A stretch of DNA of 64,000 nt from an uncultured Bacteroidales bacterium (GTDB lineage Bacteria; Bacteroidota; Bacteroidia; Bacteroidales; FEN-979): the NCBI GenBank assembly GCA_903887775.1, contig CAISRB010000020.1, forward strand, positions 1 to 64,000, given 5' to 3'. Within the stretch, counting starts at the first letter, position 1, and every line of letters starts with the position of its first letter. This document shows, one piece after another, positions 1-10,000 of the stretch. Both the position numbers and the translations under genes were made by a program. Below the pieces are notes generated by a model. It searched no databases. It was not told where the DNA came from and saw nothing but the letters and a program-made list of their open reading frames with translations.

Positions 1-132
1 AGGCCGGGATTTTGCCGCCGGCTTCCTTCAGATTCCTCCTCGCGAAGGACACCCTTGCCTTTAGCTAACACTTCCTACTGCCAAGTGTGTTCGGGTCTTC
101 CACCCTATAGTTATCGCCCATGCCGGGCGCAC
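1..132 (-). mobile_element. 5' part of a group IIC-type intron, cut by the window edge
   Basis: Read on the minus strand from base 132, the sequence opens with GTGCGCCCGGCATGGGC and continues with TATAGGGTGGAAG, GGCAGTAGG, AAGGGTGTCC and AATCTGAAGGAAG. These are, in order, the conserved blocks of domain I of group II introns of the Oceanobacillus-type class C. The 5' boundary GTGCG fits the GUGYG rule. The intron starts right behind the T-tract of a Rho-independent terminator, which is the known insertion preference of class C introns. The reverse transcriptase ORF and the 3' end would lie to the left of base 1 and are not visible. The class is inferred from remembered family sequence, not from a folded model. 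Confidence 0.82.
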
Positions 133-169
133 AATAAAAAAACCCTCCGAAATTAATTATCGGAGGGTT
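133..169 (-). terminator. Rho-independent terminator of the PepSY-like lipoprotein gene
   Basis: Nine-base perfect stem (AACCCTCCG / CGGAGGGTT, 141-149 and 161-169) with an 11-base AT-rich loop, followed on the minus strand by TTTTTATT up to base 133. It lies 24 bases behind the stop codon at 193. The group IIC-type intron begins at the very next base after the T-tract. Confidence 0.9.
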
Positions 170-192
170 TTGCTGATGATCATGATTGAGTA

Positions 193-978
193 TTACTGAG
201 AGCAAATCAGAGTTCCATCGGCCAGCATCCGTAACCTCAGGTGGCTTCTGTCGAGCCTCAGGTAAACCATATACTGCAGGCTGTTATCGGCCAGGATATA
301 CTTCTCCGCTGCATTGCAGACTTCATAGGATGAATAATTCGCCGTTATATAATCTTTAACCGCCTGGGGCACATCCGAATACAGTACCCTCGATGCCTGG
401 AACAGATAAGTATCTGTGGCGCTGAAGATAAGCTTGATCGGTGGTACGGAATCATTGTTACCGATCATGACTTCCTTAACCAGGCCATCCACGCAAAGTG
501 AATCATAGTCGGCATGCAGAATGGTATACCCGGCAAAGTTAGCCGCGATATAATCTTTAATCAATGAAGACAATGAATCAGCCGGGATACCATGTCCGCC
601 GTGAGGTCCGCCGCCATGATGTCCATGATGATGCCAGCAATGAGTTGTATCTCCATGGATCGAGTCACCGGGGATACTATCACCGGGTTGGTTCCCATGA
701 TGGTAATTACGGCCATCGCCAAGAAAGCTGCCTTCACTTGTAAATGCGAGTTCTTCAGTGGTATTAAGGGCCACAACAAATTTAGCGCTTGAATTTGCCA
801 GGACTAAGACATAGTCTATGGTTGCATCAGGATAATTGATTTCAACATAAGTACTTGCCTTTGTGGGCAATAAGGTCGTCTGACTTGTTTGTGAAGTTGT
901 GCCTTTCTGGTCTTTCTTACTGCAGGAACCCATAACAAACACCAGGGTGATCAGTGCAAAAAACATTCCTTTTTTCAT
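193..978 (-). CDS. PepSY-like domain lipoprotein with His-rich linker
   Basis: 261 residues. The N-terminus has a lipoprotein signal peptide with the lipidated Cys at residue 19 in MGSCSKK, so the protein should sit in the cell envelope. About residues 37-87, 131-200 and 203-261 look like successive PepSY-like (beta-lactamase-inhibitor-like) units: each has an amphipathic helix of the type IKDYIAANF or VKDYITANY followed by beta strands. Between the first and second unit, residues 93-129 contain about eleven His with many Gly, plus a Cys and a Trp, which suggests metal binding. The gene stands alone: a terminator lies downstream and a divergent kinase gene starts 203 bases upstream. PepSY-like proteins are common in Bacteroidota but their role is mostly unknown, so function is left open. 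Confidence 0.75.
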   Translation of the reverse strand: MKKGMFFALITLVFVMGSCSKKDQKGTTSQTSQTTLLPTKASTYVEINYPDATIDYVLVLANSSAKFVVALNTTEELAFTSEGSFLGDGRNYHHGNQPGDSIPGDSIHGDTTHCWHHHGHHGGGPHGGHGIPADSLSSLIKDYIAANFAGYTILHADYDSLCVDGLVKEVMIGNNDSVPPIKLIFSATDTYLFQASRVLYSDVPQAVKDYITANYSSYEVCNAAEKYILADNSLQYMVYLRLDRSHLRLRMLADGTLICSQ

Positions 979-1181
979 AGTTTTTGATTTAGGATAAACC
1001 TTAGTTTTCGCAATAAGGCATAGCGTCCGATTCCATGCTCAGACTGTCGGAAAAGGAAGTATTCCTGCTTCATAAGCTTTTCTTTATTTTATAAACACAG
1101 GAAATGTAAACAGTTGCCTGAAATTTCTTATAAAACAATGATTTTTTCTCTATCTTTACAGGTAATTCTCTGTTATAAGGT

Positions 1182-3023
1182 ATGCATAATGCTTTGCTGA
1201 TAGTTGATCCTGAAACAAATACTATTCTTGATGGGAATCAGTTTGCAAAGGATTTATTCGGGACTCCGGGCAAAGACCTTATAGGGTCAAAATGCAAGTC
1301 TGCAGTTTGTGATATTAACACTGATTGTATTTCAGAAAAAAATCATCCGGGAAAATTATACCCCTGCGAAGATGTAATCAGGAATAAAGGAAAAGATTTG
1401 CATATGATGCGATCCTGCTATGAAACAGTTTTGCAGGGGAAAAAATATATCATTGTAAGCATCTATGATATGCACCCGCTCAGGGATGCTGAGATGGAAA
1501 TTGAACTGCAAAAGAAACATCTGGAGAGTATATATGAAAACTCCACTGTTGGGATAATCCTTCTTGACATGAACGGCAGGTTTTTCCAGGTTAACAAAGC
1601 CTACTGCGAAATGTTATATTATTCCGAGGAAGAACTACTCTCTGGAAAGGTTACCGTTACTCATCGCGACGATATCGAAGCCAGTGATCAAATGCTGGCC
1701 CGGCTAAGGTCAGGAGAAACCGCCCGGAATATCATGGAGAAACGTTATATACGTAAGGACGGGCAGGTTATTTTTGCCCTACATAATACAGCGATAATTC
1801 GGGATCATGCCGGGGAACCTCTGTACTTTCTCATTCAAACCCAGGATATTACACATTTAAAAACAGCCCTGCTCAAAGCAATGGAGTCGGACCAGCTGAA
1901 AACGCATTTCCTTCAAAACCTCAGTCACGAGGTAAGAACCCCGGCAAATGCGATCTTCGGCTTTTATGAACTGCTGAAATCAACAGCCCTCACCGATTCT
2001 GAGCGGGATGAATATATGCATTATATCCTTGGCGGAGTGGAACAGTTCATGAAGATCATGGTTAACATTGTTGATATTTCAAAGATTGAAGCCGGTCAGT
2101 TTGATGTTGATCGTTCGGCATTCAATGTGAATGCACTGTTGCTTGACCTGCACCGTGAATATCTCAGAAAACATGAAACACTATGTTCCTCGGGAGTGGA
2201 TTTTACCGTGTTCTTTCCTGGTGGTTCAACTGATATACAGCTTGAATCGGACCTTGTCAGGGTGAATCAGATCCTGATAAACCTCCTCGATAATGCATTT
2301 AAATTCACCACTTTCGGACATATCACACTGGGCTACCACGTATTGCCGGATATAGAAATTATCTTTTTCGTCAAAGACAGCGGTTCCGGTATCCCGAAAG
2401 ATAAACTTGATCTGGTATTTCAAAAATTCAGGCAGGGCGATGAATCCGGTAACAGAAAATATGGAGGGCTGGGTCTGGGCCTTACGCTTTCGAAAGAAAT
2501 TGCAAGCCTTCTGGGCGGCCGGCTTTGGTTGACCTCCGAGGAGGGAAAAGGGACTTCGGTTTTCCTCGCTTTACCTTATAATGGAAATACCGGGATGGCA
2601 AATACTGCCGAAATGAAAATGCAGGTATATGATATTCCTGATCTGAGTGGAATAACAATTCTTGTCGCAGAAGATGTGGATAATAATTTCTTCGTTCTTG
2701 ACCGGTTTCTGTTAAAAACAAATGCTAAGATCATGAGGGCAAGGAATGGGCTTGAGGCAATTGATATTTGCCGCAAAGAGAAACAAATCGACCTGATTTT
2801 AATGGATATTCAGATGCCTATCATTAATGGCTATGATGCCGCCCGCGAGATCCTCAAAATAAAACCCGGAATTCCAATAATCGCCCAAACAGCTTATTCC
2901 GTCGATTTCGATAAGCAAAATGCTATTGAAGCCGGATGCATCGCGTACATGGTCAAACCCCTGAATATGCAGGAAGTATTCTCCACAATCCTTAAACATG
3001 TAACATTACCCGACAAAGGATAG
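1182..3023 (+). CDS. PAS-PAS hybrid sensor histidine kinase with receiver domain
   Basis: 613 residues, with no signal peptide or membrane helix, so a cytoplasmic sensor. An N-terminal PAS domain (1-105) carries a Cys cluster (C38, C43, C49, C62) like the Cys-containing PAS subfamily. A second PAS/PAC follows (about 113-225). The HisKA domain has the phospho-acceptor H249 in NLSHEVRTP. The HATPase domain has its N box (NQILINLLDNAFKF), DSGSGIP and GLGLGL boxes in place. A C-terminal receiver (about 490-610) has the phospho-acceptor D542 in LMDIQMP and the conserved VKP Lys. No DNA-binding partner is adjacent. A TATCTTTA element at 1151, resembling the Bacteroidota -7 box, lies 23 bases before the ATG, but no -33 box was found. 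The stimulus is unknown; the Cys-rich PAS suggests redox or a cofactor. Confidence 0.9.
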   Translation: MHNALLIVDPETNTILDGNQFAKDLFGTPGKDLIGSKCKSAVCDINTDCISEKNHPGKLYPCEDVIRNKGKDLHMMRSCYETVLQGKKYIIVSIYDMHPLRDAEMEIELQKKHLESIYENSTVGIILLDMNGRFFQVNKAYCEMLYYSEEELLSGKVTVTHRDDIEASDQMLARLRSGETARNIMEKRYIRKDGQVIFALHNTAIIRDHAGEPLYFLIQTQDITHLKTALLKAMESDQLKTHFLQNLSHEVRTPANAIFGFYELLKSTALTDSERDEYMHYILGGVEQFMKIMVNIVDISKIEAGQFDVDRSAFNVNALLLDLHREYLRKHETLCSSGVDFTVFFPGGSTDIQLESDLVRVNQILINLLDNAFKFTTFGHITLGYHVLPDIEIIFFVKDSGSGIPKDKLDLVFQKFRQGDESGNRKYGGLGLGLTLSKEIASLLGGRLWLTSEEGKGTSVFLALPYNGNTGMANTAEMKMQVYDIPDLSGITILVAEDVDNNFFVLDRFLLKTNAKIMRARNGLEAIDICRKEKQIDLILMDIQMPIINGYDAAREILKIKPGIPIIAQTAYSVDFDKQNAIEAGCIAYMVKPLNMQEVFSTILKHVTLPDKG

Positions 3024-3073
3024 TCTGTTGACTTTGAAATATTAACAATTTTTAAACCCTTTAATCCTGAACC

Positions 3074-6000
3074 ATGCAAAAAGTTTTTGCTTTTACTCTT
3101 TTTCTGTTCCTGGCTTTCCCGGCAATCTGCCAGGATAATCCGCTTTGGATGCGGTATGCAGCAATTTCACCCGATGGCCAGACCATCTTGTTCTGTTATA
3201 AAGGCGACATCTGGTCGGTCTCGTCAGCAGGCGGCACTGCAGTTCCGCTTACACTTACCGATTCGTATGAGTATTCCCCTGTATGGAGCCACGATGGTAA
3301 AACAATTGCATTTGCTTCCGACCGTAACGGCAACTTCGATGTTTTCGTGATGCCTTCAACCGGTGGTGCTGCTACCCGGCTTACTTATAGTTCAAACAAG
3401 GAAGTCCCCAGCAGCTTCACCGCCAATGACAAGGATGTGATATTCTCGGCTTACCGCCAGGATATTGCATCAAATGCCCAGTTCCCGATTTCACTCATGA
3501 GCGAACTGTATACAGTGCCGGTTGCCGGGGGAAAAGTTTCTTTGCTGCTTCCCACGCCGGCGCTTGAAGCTATTCCGACATCCACAGGCGATAAAATGAT
3601 TTTTGAAGATATAAAAGGGTACGAAAACGAATGGCGAAAACATCATACTTCCGCTATTGCCCGTGATATCTGGGTGTACGATTTTAATTCGGCAAAATAC
3701 ACGAAGCTTACCAGTTTCAGCGGGGAGGACCGGAACCCGGTATTCGACGCCAACGACAACAATTTCTATTACCTGAGTGAACAAAGCGGGTCATTTAATG
3801 TGTATAAAAGTTCACTTGCTGACCCTTCCAAATCAACCGCCATCACACATTTTTCGAAAAACCCTGTCCGTTTCCTGAGCAGGTCAAAAAACAATACACT
3901 TTGCTTTACTTATGACGGTGAAATTTATACTCTGCAGCCCGGCGGTGAACCCAAAAAAGTCAGTGTAAAGATCAATGCCGACGGCCGCAGCCCTCAGGAA
4001 CGCATTACCCCTGTAAATGATGGATTCACTGAAATGAGGCTTGCTCCCAATGGGAAGGAATTTGTTTATGTATTCCGGGGAGAGATCTTTGTGAGCAGCG
4101 TGGATGGCGGTATTACGAAGCGTATCACGAATACACCTTACCAGGAACGCGGTGTGAGTTTCAGCCCCGACGGCCGTTCCCTCGTGTATGCAGCGGAAAT
4201 CAATGGCAGCTGGGATGTTTATACAACTTCAATCGTTCGTAAAGAAGAGCCCTATTTCTATGCTTCCACCGTTTTGAAAGCTGAACCGCTTGTTGCTACT
4301 GAGGCCGAGGAATTCCAACCCTTATATTCCCCCGACGGCAAGGAAGTGGCTTACCTTGAAAACCGGGTGGTTCTTAAAGTAATCAACCTGGAAAGCAAAA
4401 AGACCCGAATGATCATGCCGGGAAATGTGAATTACTCCTATGCCGATGGTGACCAATACTACCAGTGGTCGCCCGACAGCAAATGGTTCCTGGTCCAGTT
4501 TTCTTATCCCGACAGGATCTTCTCACCTGAAGTCGGTCTGGTTTCTGCTGACGGTAAAGGGGAGATCCATAACCTGACACTCAGCGGCTATGATGATTAC
4601 GGCCCCAAATGGTCGGTCAACGGCAAGATGATGATATGGGGTTGCGACCGTGACGGCACCCGTGACCAGGGCGGCGGCCTCTCAAGTTCCGATGTGTATG
4701 CCATGTTTTTTACGAAAGCTGCATTTGACAGGTTCAAACTGTCAAAAGAGGAGCTTGCCCTTGTGAAAGAGCAGGAAGATAAAGCAGAAAAAGATAAAAA
4801 GAAAGCCGATGAAAAGGCAAAACCGGAAGCAGATAAAAAAACAAAAGCCGACACGAGCGTAAAGGATTCTTCAAAAACCCAGGTGCTTATCGATTGGGAA
4901 AACCTCACCGAACGCAAGACCAGGCTCACAACTCATACTTCACCCGTAAGCGACTGGCTGCTTTCGAAAGATAATGAAAAGCTTTATTACCTTACAAGTT
5001 TTGAAAAAGATAATGATCTCTGGATGACCGACCTCCGCACAAAGGAAACAAAGCAGTTTGCCAAGATCGGGGCTAAAGGTGTTCAGATGGAGCTTTCGGC
5101 TGATGGGAAATTCATACTCCTTATGGCCGACGGGAAACCTATGAAGATAGATGCCGAAAGCGGCAAGGCTGAACCTCTGAAAACCTCGGGTGAAATGCTT
5201 GTCAAACCCGCAGATGAACGTAATTATATTTTTGACCATGCATGGCGGCAGTTCAAAGAAAAATTCTACGTGGTGGATATGCAGGGGGTCGACTGGGATT
5301 ACTATTATAAGGTCTACAGGAAATTTCTGCCCTATGTCAACAACAATTACGATTTTGCCGAGATGCTGAGCGAAATGCTGGGTGAGATGAATGCATCCCA
5401 TACCGGCTGCGGTTACCGCGCAGGGAAACCCAATACAGACCAGACTGCCGACCTTGGACTTTTCTACGACTACGACTATAAGGGCCAGGGATTAAGAATA
5501 TCAGAAGTCATTGAAGGAGGACCGCTTGACAAGGCCACATCGAAAGTCAGGGCAGGTAATGTAATTGAAAAGCTCGACGGACTTGTTCTGAACGACACCC
5601 TGGATTTTTACAGTGTACTGAACCGGAAAACCGGTAAGCTTACACTTCTGTCAATATTTAATCCAACGACCGGTGATCGCTGGGAAGAAAGCGTGAAGCC
5701 TGTAAGTATAGGCGAGACCAACGAACTGCTATACAGACGCTGGGTAAAGAACCGCCGCCAGGAAGTTGAAAAACTTTCAAACGGGCAGATTGGTTATGTT
5801 CATGTACGTTCGATGGATGACGCCAGCATGAGGGTGGTCTTTGAAGAGGCCCTGGGGCGGAACTTTGAAAAGAAAGCCCTTATTGTGGATACACGTTTCA
5901 ATGGCGGTGGCAACATCCATGAACAGCTTTCCGATTTTTTAAGCGGGAAAAAATATATTGATATCATTCCTCACGGGCAGTATGTGGGCTCCGAACCTTC

Positions 6001-6328
6001 CGACAAATGGGTTAAACCATCCATCGTACTGATTGGCGAGTCCAATTATTCTGATGCACATTTGTTCCCGGTTGCCTACAAGCTTAAGAATGTTGGAAAG
6101 ACAGTTGGAATGCCTGTTCCGGGTACGGGTACCTTCGTATGGTGGGAGAGCCAGATCGATCCCACCCTTGTTTTTGGTATCCCTATGGGTGGATGGCGGA
6201 TGCCCGATGGCCGGTTCTGTGAAAACAACCAGCTGGAACCCGATATTAAGGTTGCCAATGACCCCGGCATACTCTCATCAGGCCATGACCAGCAGATCGA
6301 AGCAGCCGTGAAAGAGCTTATGAAATAG
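3074..6328 (+). CDS. Secreted tricorn-like protease (S41 family)
   Basis: 1084 residues with a cleavable signal peptide (MQKVFAFTLFLFLAFPAICQ), so periplasmic. The TolB/WD40-like beta-propeller repeats (about 25-560 and 620-715) show the usual SPDG motifs. A very Lys/Glu/Asp-rich linker lies at about 566-610. Then come a tricorn C1 region, a PDZ domain (about 795-890) and the S41 core. All tricorn catalytic residues can be placed: S775-H776 in NASHTG, nucleophile S993-D994 in NYSDAH, and E1050 in ENNQLEPD. The spacing of 57 residues from nucleophile to Glu matches the archaeal enzyme. Tricorn trims oligopeptides from larger proteases; here it would act on periplasmic peptides. The stop codon overlaps the convergent PPTase gene by 11 bases. 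Confidence 0.93.
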   Translation: MQKVFAFTLFLFLAFPAICQDNPLWMRYAAISPDGQTILFCYKGDIWSVSSAGGTAVPLTLTDSYEYSPVWSHDGKTIAFASDRNGNFDVFVMPSTGGAATRLTYSSNKEVPSSFTANDKDVIFSAYRQDIASNAQFPISLMSELYTVPVAGGKVSLLLPTPALEAIPTSTGDKMIFEDIKGYENEWRKHHTSAIARDIWVYDFNSAKYTKLTSFSGEDRNPVFDANDNNFYYLSEQSGSFNVYKSSLADPSKSTAITHFSKNPVRFLSRSKNNTLCFTYDGEIYTLQPGGEPKKVSVKINADGRSPQERITPVNDGFTEMRLAPNGKEFVYVFRGEIFVSSVDGGITKRITNTPYQERGVSFSPDGRSLVYAAEINGSWDVYTTSIVRKEEPYFYASTVLKAEPLVATEAEEFQPLYSPDGKEVAYLENRVVLKVINLESKKTRMIMPGNVNYSYADGDQYYQWSPDSKWFLVQFSYPDRIFSPEVGLVSADGKGEIHNLTLSGYDDYGPKWSVNGKMMIWGCDRDGTRDQGGGLSSSDVYAMFFTKAAFDRFKLSKEELALVKEQEDKAEKDKKKADEKAKPEADKKTKADTSVKDSSKTQVLIDWENLTERKTRLTTHTSPVSDWLLSKDNEKLYYLTSFEKDNDLWMTDLRTKETKQFAKIGAKGVQMELSADGKFILLMADGKPMKIDAESGKAEPLKTSGEMLVKPADERNYIFDHAWRQFKEKFYVVDMQGVDWDYYYKVYRKFLPYVNNNYDFAEMLSEMLGEMNASHTGCGYRAGKPNTDQTADLGLFYDYDYKGQGLRISEVIEGGPLDKATSKVRAGNVIEKLDGLVLNDTLDFYSVLNRKTGKLTLLSIFNPTTGDRWEESVKPVSIGETNELLYRRWVKNRRQEVEKLSNGQIGYVHVRSMDDASMRVVFEEALGRNFEKKALIVDTRFNGGGNIHEQLSDFLSGKKYIDIIPHGQYVGSEPSDKWVKPSIVLIGESNYSDAHLFPVAYKLKNVGKTVGMPVPGTGTFVWWESQIDPTLVFGIPMGGWRMPDGRFCENNQLEPDIKVANDPGILSSGHDQQIEAAVKELMK

Positions 6329-7085
6329 GCTTTAATCCGGCCAGCCTGATCATGGCCTGCTCAAGGTTCTTTTCTGCCGGGAACGCTATTGAAAGAATAC
6401 CCTGGGGAAGGCTCAGGGTAATCGCGGTGAACATCGACAGATGTTTAAACCTGCACAGGTGGAGTAACTGATTCCCCGCGGTGATGGTTTGGATACTCTC
6501 TGACTCGTACCATTCAACAGGAACCCGGAACCCGAGCCTGATCGCCTTGCCAAGAGCTTCTTTCATAGTCCACAATACATGGAGGAACCAAAGCGGATCT
6601 GATTCCTGTTTACAGAGTTCCTTCTCATGATTGCTGAGCACCGAACTGATCACAGGACCGTTTTTCTCAGAAATTGTTTCAACGTCTATCCCCATAGGAA
6701 CAGAAAACGGGAAACACAATCCTGCATTCCATGTTTCACTGTGAGCCAGTGAAACTTCGTAAGGCAGGGCAAAGTTTTTAAGGACAGGCTCCCCCAGGCT
6801 ACCGTTTCCTGATCCTGTTTCTGAAGAAATGATATCCGGAAAGATTGTTTTCACTGCCATTTTCACTGCGATCCTTCCCTGCAGGAAAGAGCGCCGGCGC
6901 ACATCTGATGCAAAACTCAGCCCGCTGCGGATCTCATCAGGATGAAGAAACAGGGAAACATTCCTGTCAAGTTCTTCTTCAGTCAGTGAAGGAAAGACAG
7001 CAAGGCCGGCCCCAAGTTCTTCATTCGCCGAAGAAAACCTTACTATTGAAGTTAAAGCTGATATCATATTCAGGGATCCATCCAT
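6318..7085 (-). CDS. Sfp-type 4'-phosphopantetheinyl transferase
   Basis: 255 residues. It transfers 4'-phosphopantetheine from CoA to the conserved Ser of carrier domains and so activates the carrier proteins encoded just upstream. The family motifs are present: GIDVE with Mg-binding D134, and WTMKEALGKAIRLG (WxxKEAxxK). An N-terminal RRRSFLQGRIAVK stretch matches the CoA-binding part. It is the last gene of the biosynthetic operon and its start overlaps the 3' end of the C-A-T-TE NRPS by 16 bases, which indicates translational coupling. An alternative start at Met7 is possible. The length fits the larger Sfp class rather than the AcpS class. Confidence 0.93.
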   Translation of the reverse strand: MDGSLNMISALTSIVRFSSANEELGAGLAVFPSLTEEELDRNVSLFLHPDEIRSGLSFASDVRRRSFLQGRIAVKMAVKTIFPDIISSETGSGNGSLGEPVLKNFALPYEVSLAHSETWNAGLCFPFSVPMGIDVETISEKNGPVISSVLSNHEKELCKQESDPLWFLHVLWTMKEALGKAIRLGFRVPVEWYESESIQTITAGNQLLHLCRFKHLSMFTAITLSLPQGILSIAFPAEKNLEQAMIRLAGLKPIS

Positions 7086-10000
7086 TTTCTGAGTGCAAGT
7101 GCTATCTCTCTGACATAGGGTTGTGAAATAACCGAAACATGGTTACCAGGGATGTCCCTGATCGTCAGATTATCCCTGACCCAGCTTCCCCAACCCAGAT
7201 CAGCTGACCTTTCCGGGACTCCGTCCTCCCCTTCGAAGAGCGGTAAGGCTTCTTCGGCCCTGACAAGAAGGGTCTTCCCTTCGAAAAAGCCGGGACGGCA
7301 GGCAGCAGTGATCTCATTATGGAGTATCATCTGATCGAGGTATCCGTGAAAATCATTTAAGCCCAAATCGGGCGGAACCAGGTTGACCACCTTAAAGGCT
7401 TTAAGAAAAACTTCCGACTGTTGTTCTGGCGTTTTCCCTTGTAAATCTGTGACGCTGATACCAAGCGGCCGCCCAGCAAGGTGAGCAACCTTGGCTGCAA
7501 AAACCATTATGCGTTCAACTGGGTCAATTCCGGTATTCGGAGCCCCCCCCCGGTCTTCAAGTGGAGCAAGCTGGTCTATGATCAGCAAACGCGGGCTTTT
7601 ACCCGTCTTTTCCCTCACCTGCCTTGCCATTTCAAAAGCTATGAGAGCTCCCATCGACCATCCGCCGAAAACAACATCATCAATAGAATCAGGCAGGCAT
7701 ATTTCTTCGAGATACAGTCCTGCGAGATCACTCACGGTTTCCACGGTTTTCCCGTACAGGCCGGCGGATTGCAAGCCGTAAACCGAAAAATTGATGCCCA
7801 GCTCCCTGCCAAGTTCATAATAACAAAGCACGTTTCCTCCCGCCGGATGAACCATGAATAATTGCTTTTTTCCTGTGCCTGGCCTGATAGTGACAAGGGC
7901 GGACCGTTTTTGTTTTCCACCTGACGCCCTGAGAAGCTCGGCAAGTTTTGCAACGCTTTCCCTCTCAAATAAGGTAGACAGGGGGAGGTGAACATGAAAC
8001 TCTTTCTCAATCTCGGCAAATAACTGAATGGCGAGGAGTGAATGCCCGCCAAGGTCGAAGAACCCGTCGTCAATCCCGCTCACTTCTGCTTTCAGAATAT
8101 CCCTGAAAATATTCAGAAGCTTCAGTTCGGTAAGGTCCCGGGGCGGCAGCGATGATACTGCATCAATCATGCTTTTCTTCGTCATGCGATACAGCTCCCT
8201 TAAATCTGTTTTCCCGTTCGAAGTTATCGGGAAATGGTCTGTCACATGGAAAGCTGAAGGGATCATGTACGATGGCAGATGCGATGAGAGCCATTGCCTG
8301 AGTTCATACTCATGAAAATCAAAGCCCTTTTTCAGGCTGATGGCAGCCTCCACAGAATCCAGCGAAGAAACATTTTCAGGAACAAGGACTGCAGCCTGTT
8401 CAATTGCAGGATATGTATTCAGCAAGACTTCGATCTCAATGGTCTCGACCCTGAATCCCCTGATCTTAATCTGATGGTCCATCCGCCCCAGGAAAACAAC
8501 CGACCCGTCCTCATTCATCTTTCCCAGGTCTCCCGTATGATATATACGATGACCTGCAGAAAACGGATCATCGGCGAACTTCTCAAGCGTAAGCTGCGGC
8601 CGGTTGAGGTATCCCCGGGCAATATTTTTTCCGCTTAAAATAATTTCACCGGGGATACCTTTAGGGACAAGTTGCATATCCCGGCCCGAAATATATACTG
8701 CCGTATTGTCCAAAGGAAATCCGATTGGAAAAGAAAGCGCATTATGAGCAGGTTTAAAAGGGATCTCCCAGGTGAGTGAGCCTATCGTGGCTTCCGTAGG
8801 TCCGTAATGATTAATGATTCTGAGTTCAGGGGCCAGGTTCCTCACTTGCCCGATAATTCCTGCATCGCATTTCTCGCCGCCCAGCATCAGCAGCTTTTTC
8901 GGGAGAAGGCTGCCGGCCCTTGAAGAATGAAGCAGGCTCTGTATATGCGAAGGCACTATTTTCAGGCAATCCACCGGACTGCTCTCAAACCATTGGGCAA
9001 GCAGGGAAGCATCGGTGGTAAGATCTTCAGGGACTATGACCACCTCTCCTTGATGGATCAAGGGGGGGAATATCATCGTGTTGCCAAGGTCGGCGGCAAT
9101 GGAAGAGATAATGGCAAAAGAATCCCCGGCATCCAGGTTCATCCGCTTCCACACTGCCTTTGAATAATTCAGAAGCTGGTCAGATCCTATGCAAACCCCT
9201 TTGGGAATGCCTGTAGTCCCTGAAGTATATATCACGTAGGCTAAATCCCCCTGGTCATAAAATTCCGGCCCCGGAGTCTTTGCAATGGCTTCCGCCTCAT
9301 TTTTGTGCCCATTTTCCTGTTTGCCGGCCATCATCTCATTATAGAGGAGAACAGGGACTCCCGTCCCGGCAATTGCTCCAGGTAATTCTTCCGAACCGAT
9401 GATGAGTCTGAGAGAGGCATCCTCGGCAATGAATTTCAGCCTTCCGGGGGGCAGATTCTTGTCCAGGGGAACATAGGCCGCACCGGCTTTAAATATCCCC
9501 AGGATGGAGATTACCAGTGAGGCATTACGAGGCAGGAACAAACCTATAAGGTCTCCTTTTACAACCCCATGCCCGGCCAGTATGTTTGCAAGGTGATCTG
9601 AATCTGAATCCAGCTCTCCGTATGAGATCCTTTGAGCCAGGTCGCGCACTGCAATCCGCCCGGGCTCCGACCTCACCCGGGCTTTAAATTCATCCAGCCA
9701 TGTGGGAGCTTTCTGCGGCCCGGGTTCGGGATATGCCGTGGCCTTGCCGAAGCAAACCGAACGCTCTGCCCCGGAAAAATATACAAGCCTGCCGCATTCC
9801 TCCTCAGGGCTGCTGATAAAGGATGAGAGCAGCGTCTTGTAATTTACCAGCAGTTTCTGTATGGTCCGGGGCAGAAAAATATCTTCAGGATAGGTCACCG
9901 AAAGGATCAGTCCGTGGTTGGCTTCCTCCACCCAGAAATTCAGGTCAAATTTCGAATAAGAATAATCAATGCTTTCGGGCTTTACAGAAAGGCCTTTGAC

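Noticed and set aside
561-792. Open frames of 66-72 codons on both strands inside the lipoprotein gene
   Set aside because: They follow the low-complexity His/Gly codons of the real gene, have no ribosome site and no independent coding pattern.
4940-5401. A 153-codon open frame antisense to the tricorn gene
   Set aside because: It lies entirely in a gene with intact catalytic motifs; it is a by-product of codon use.
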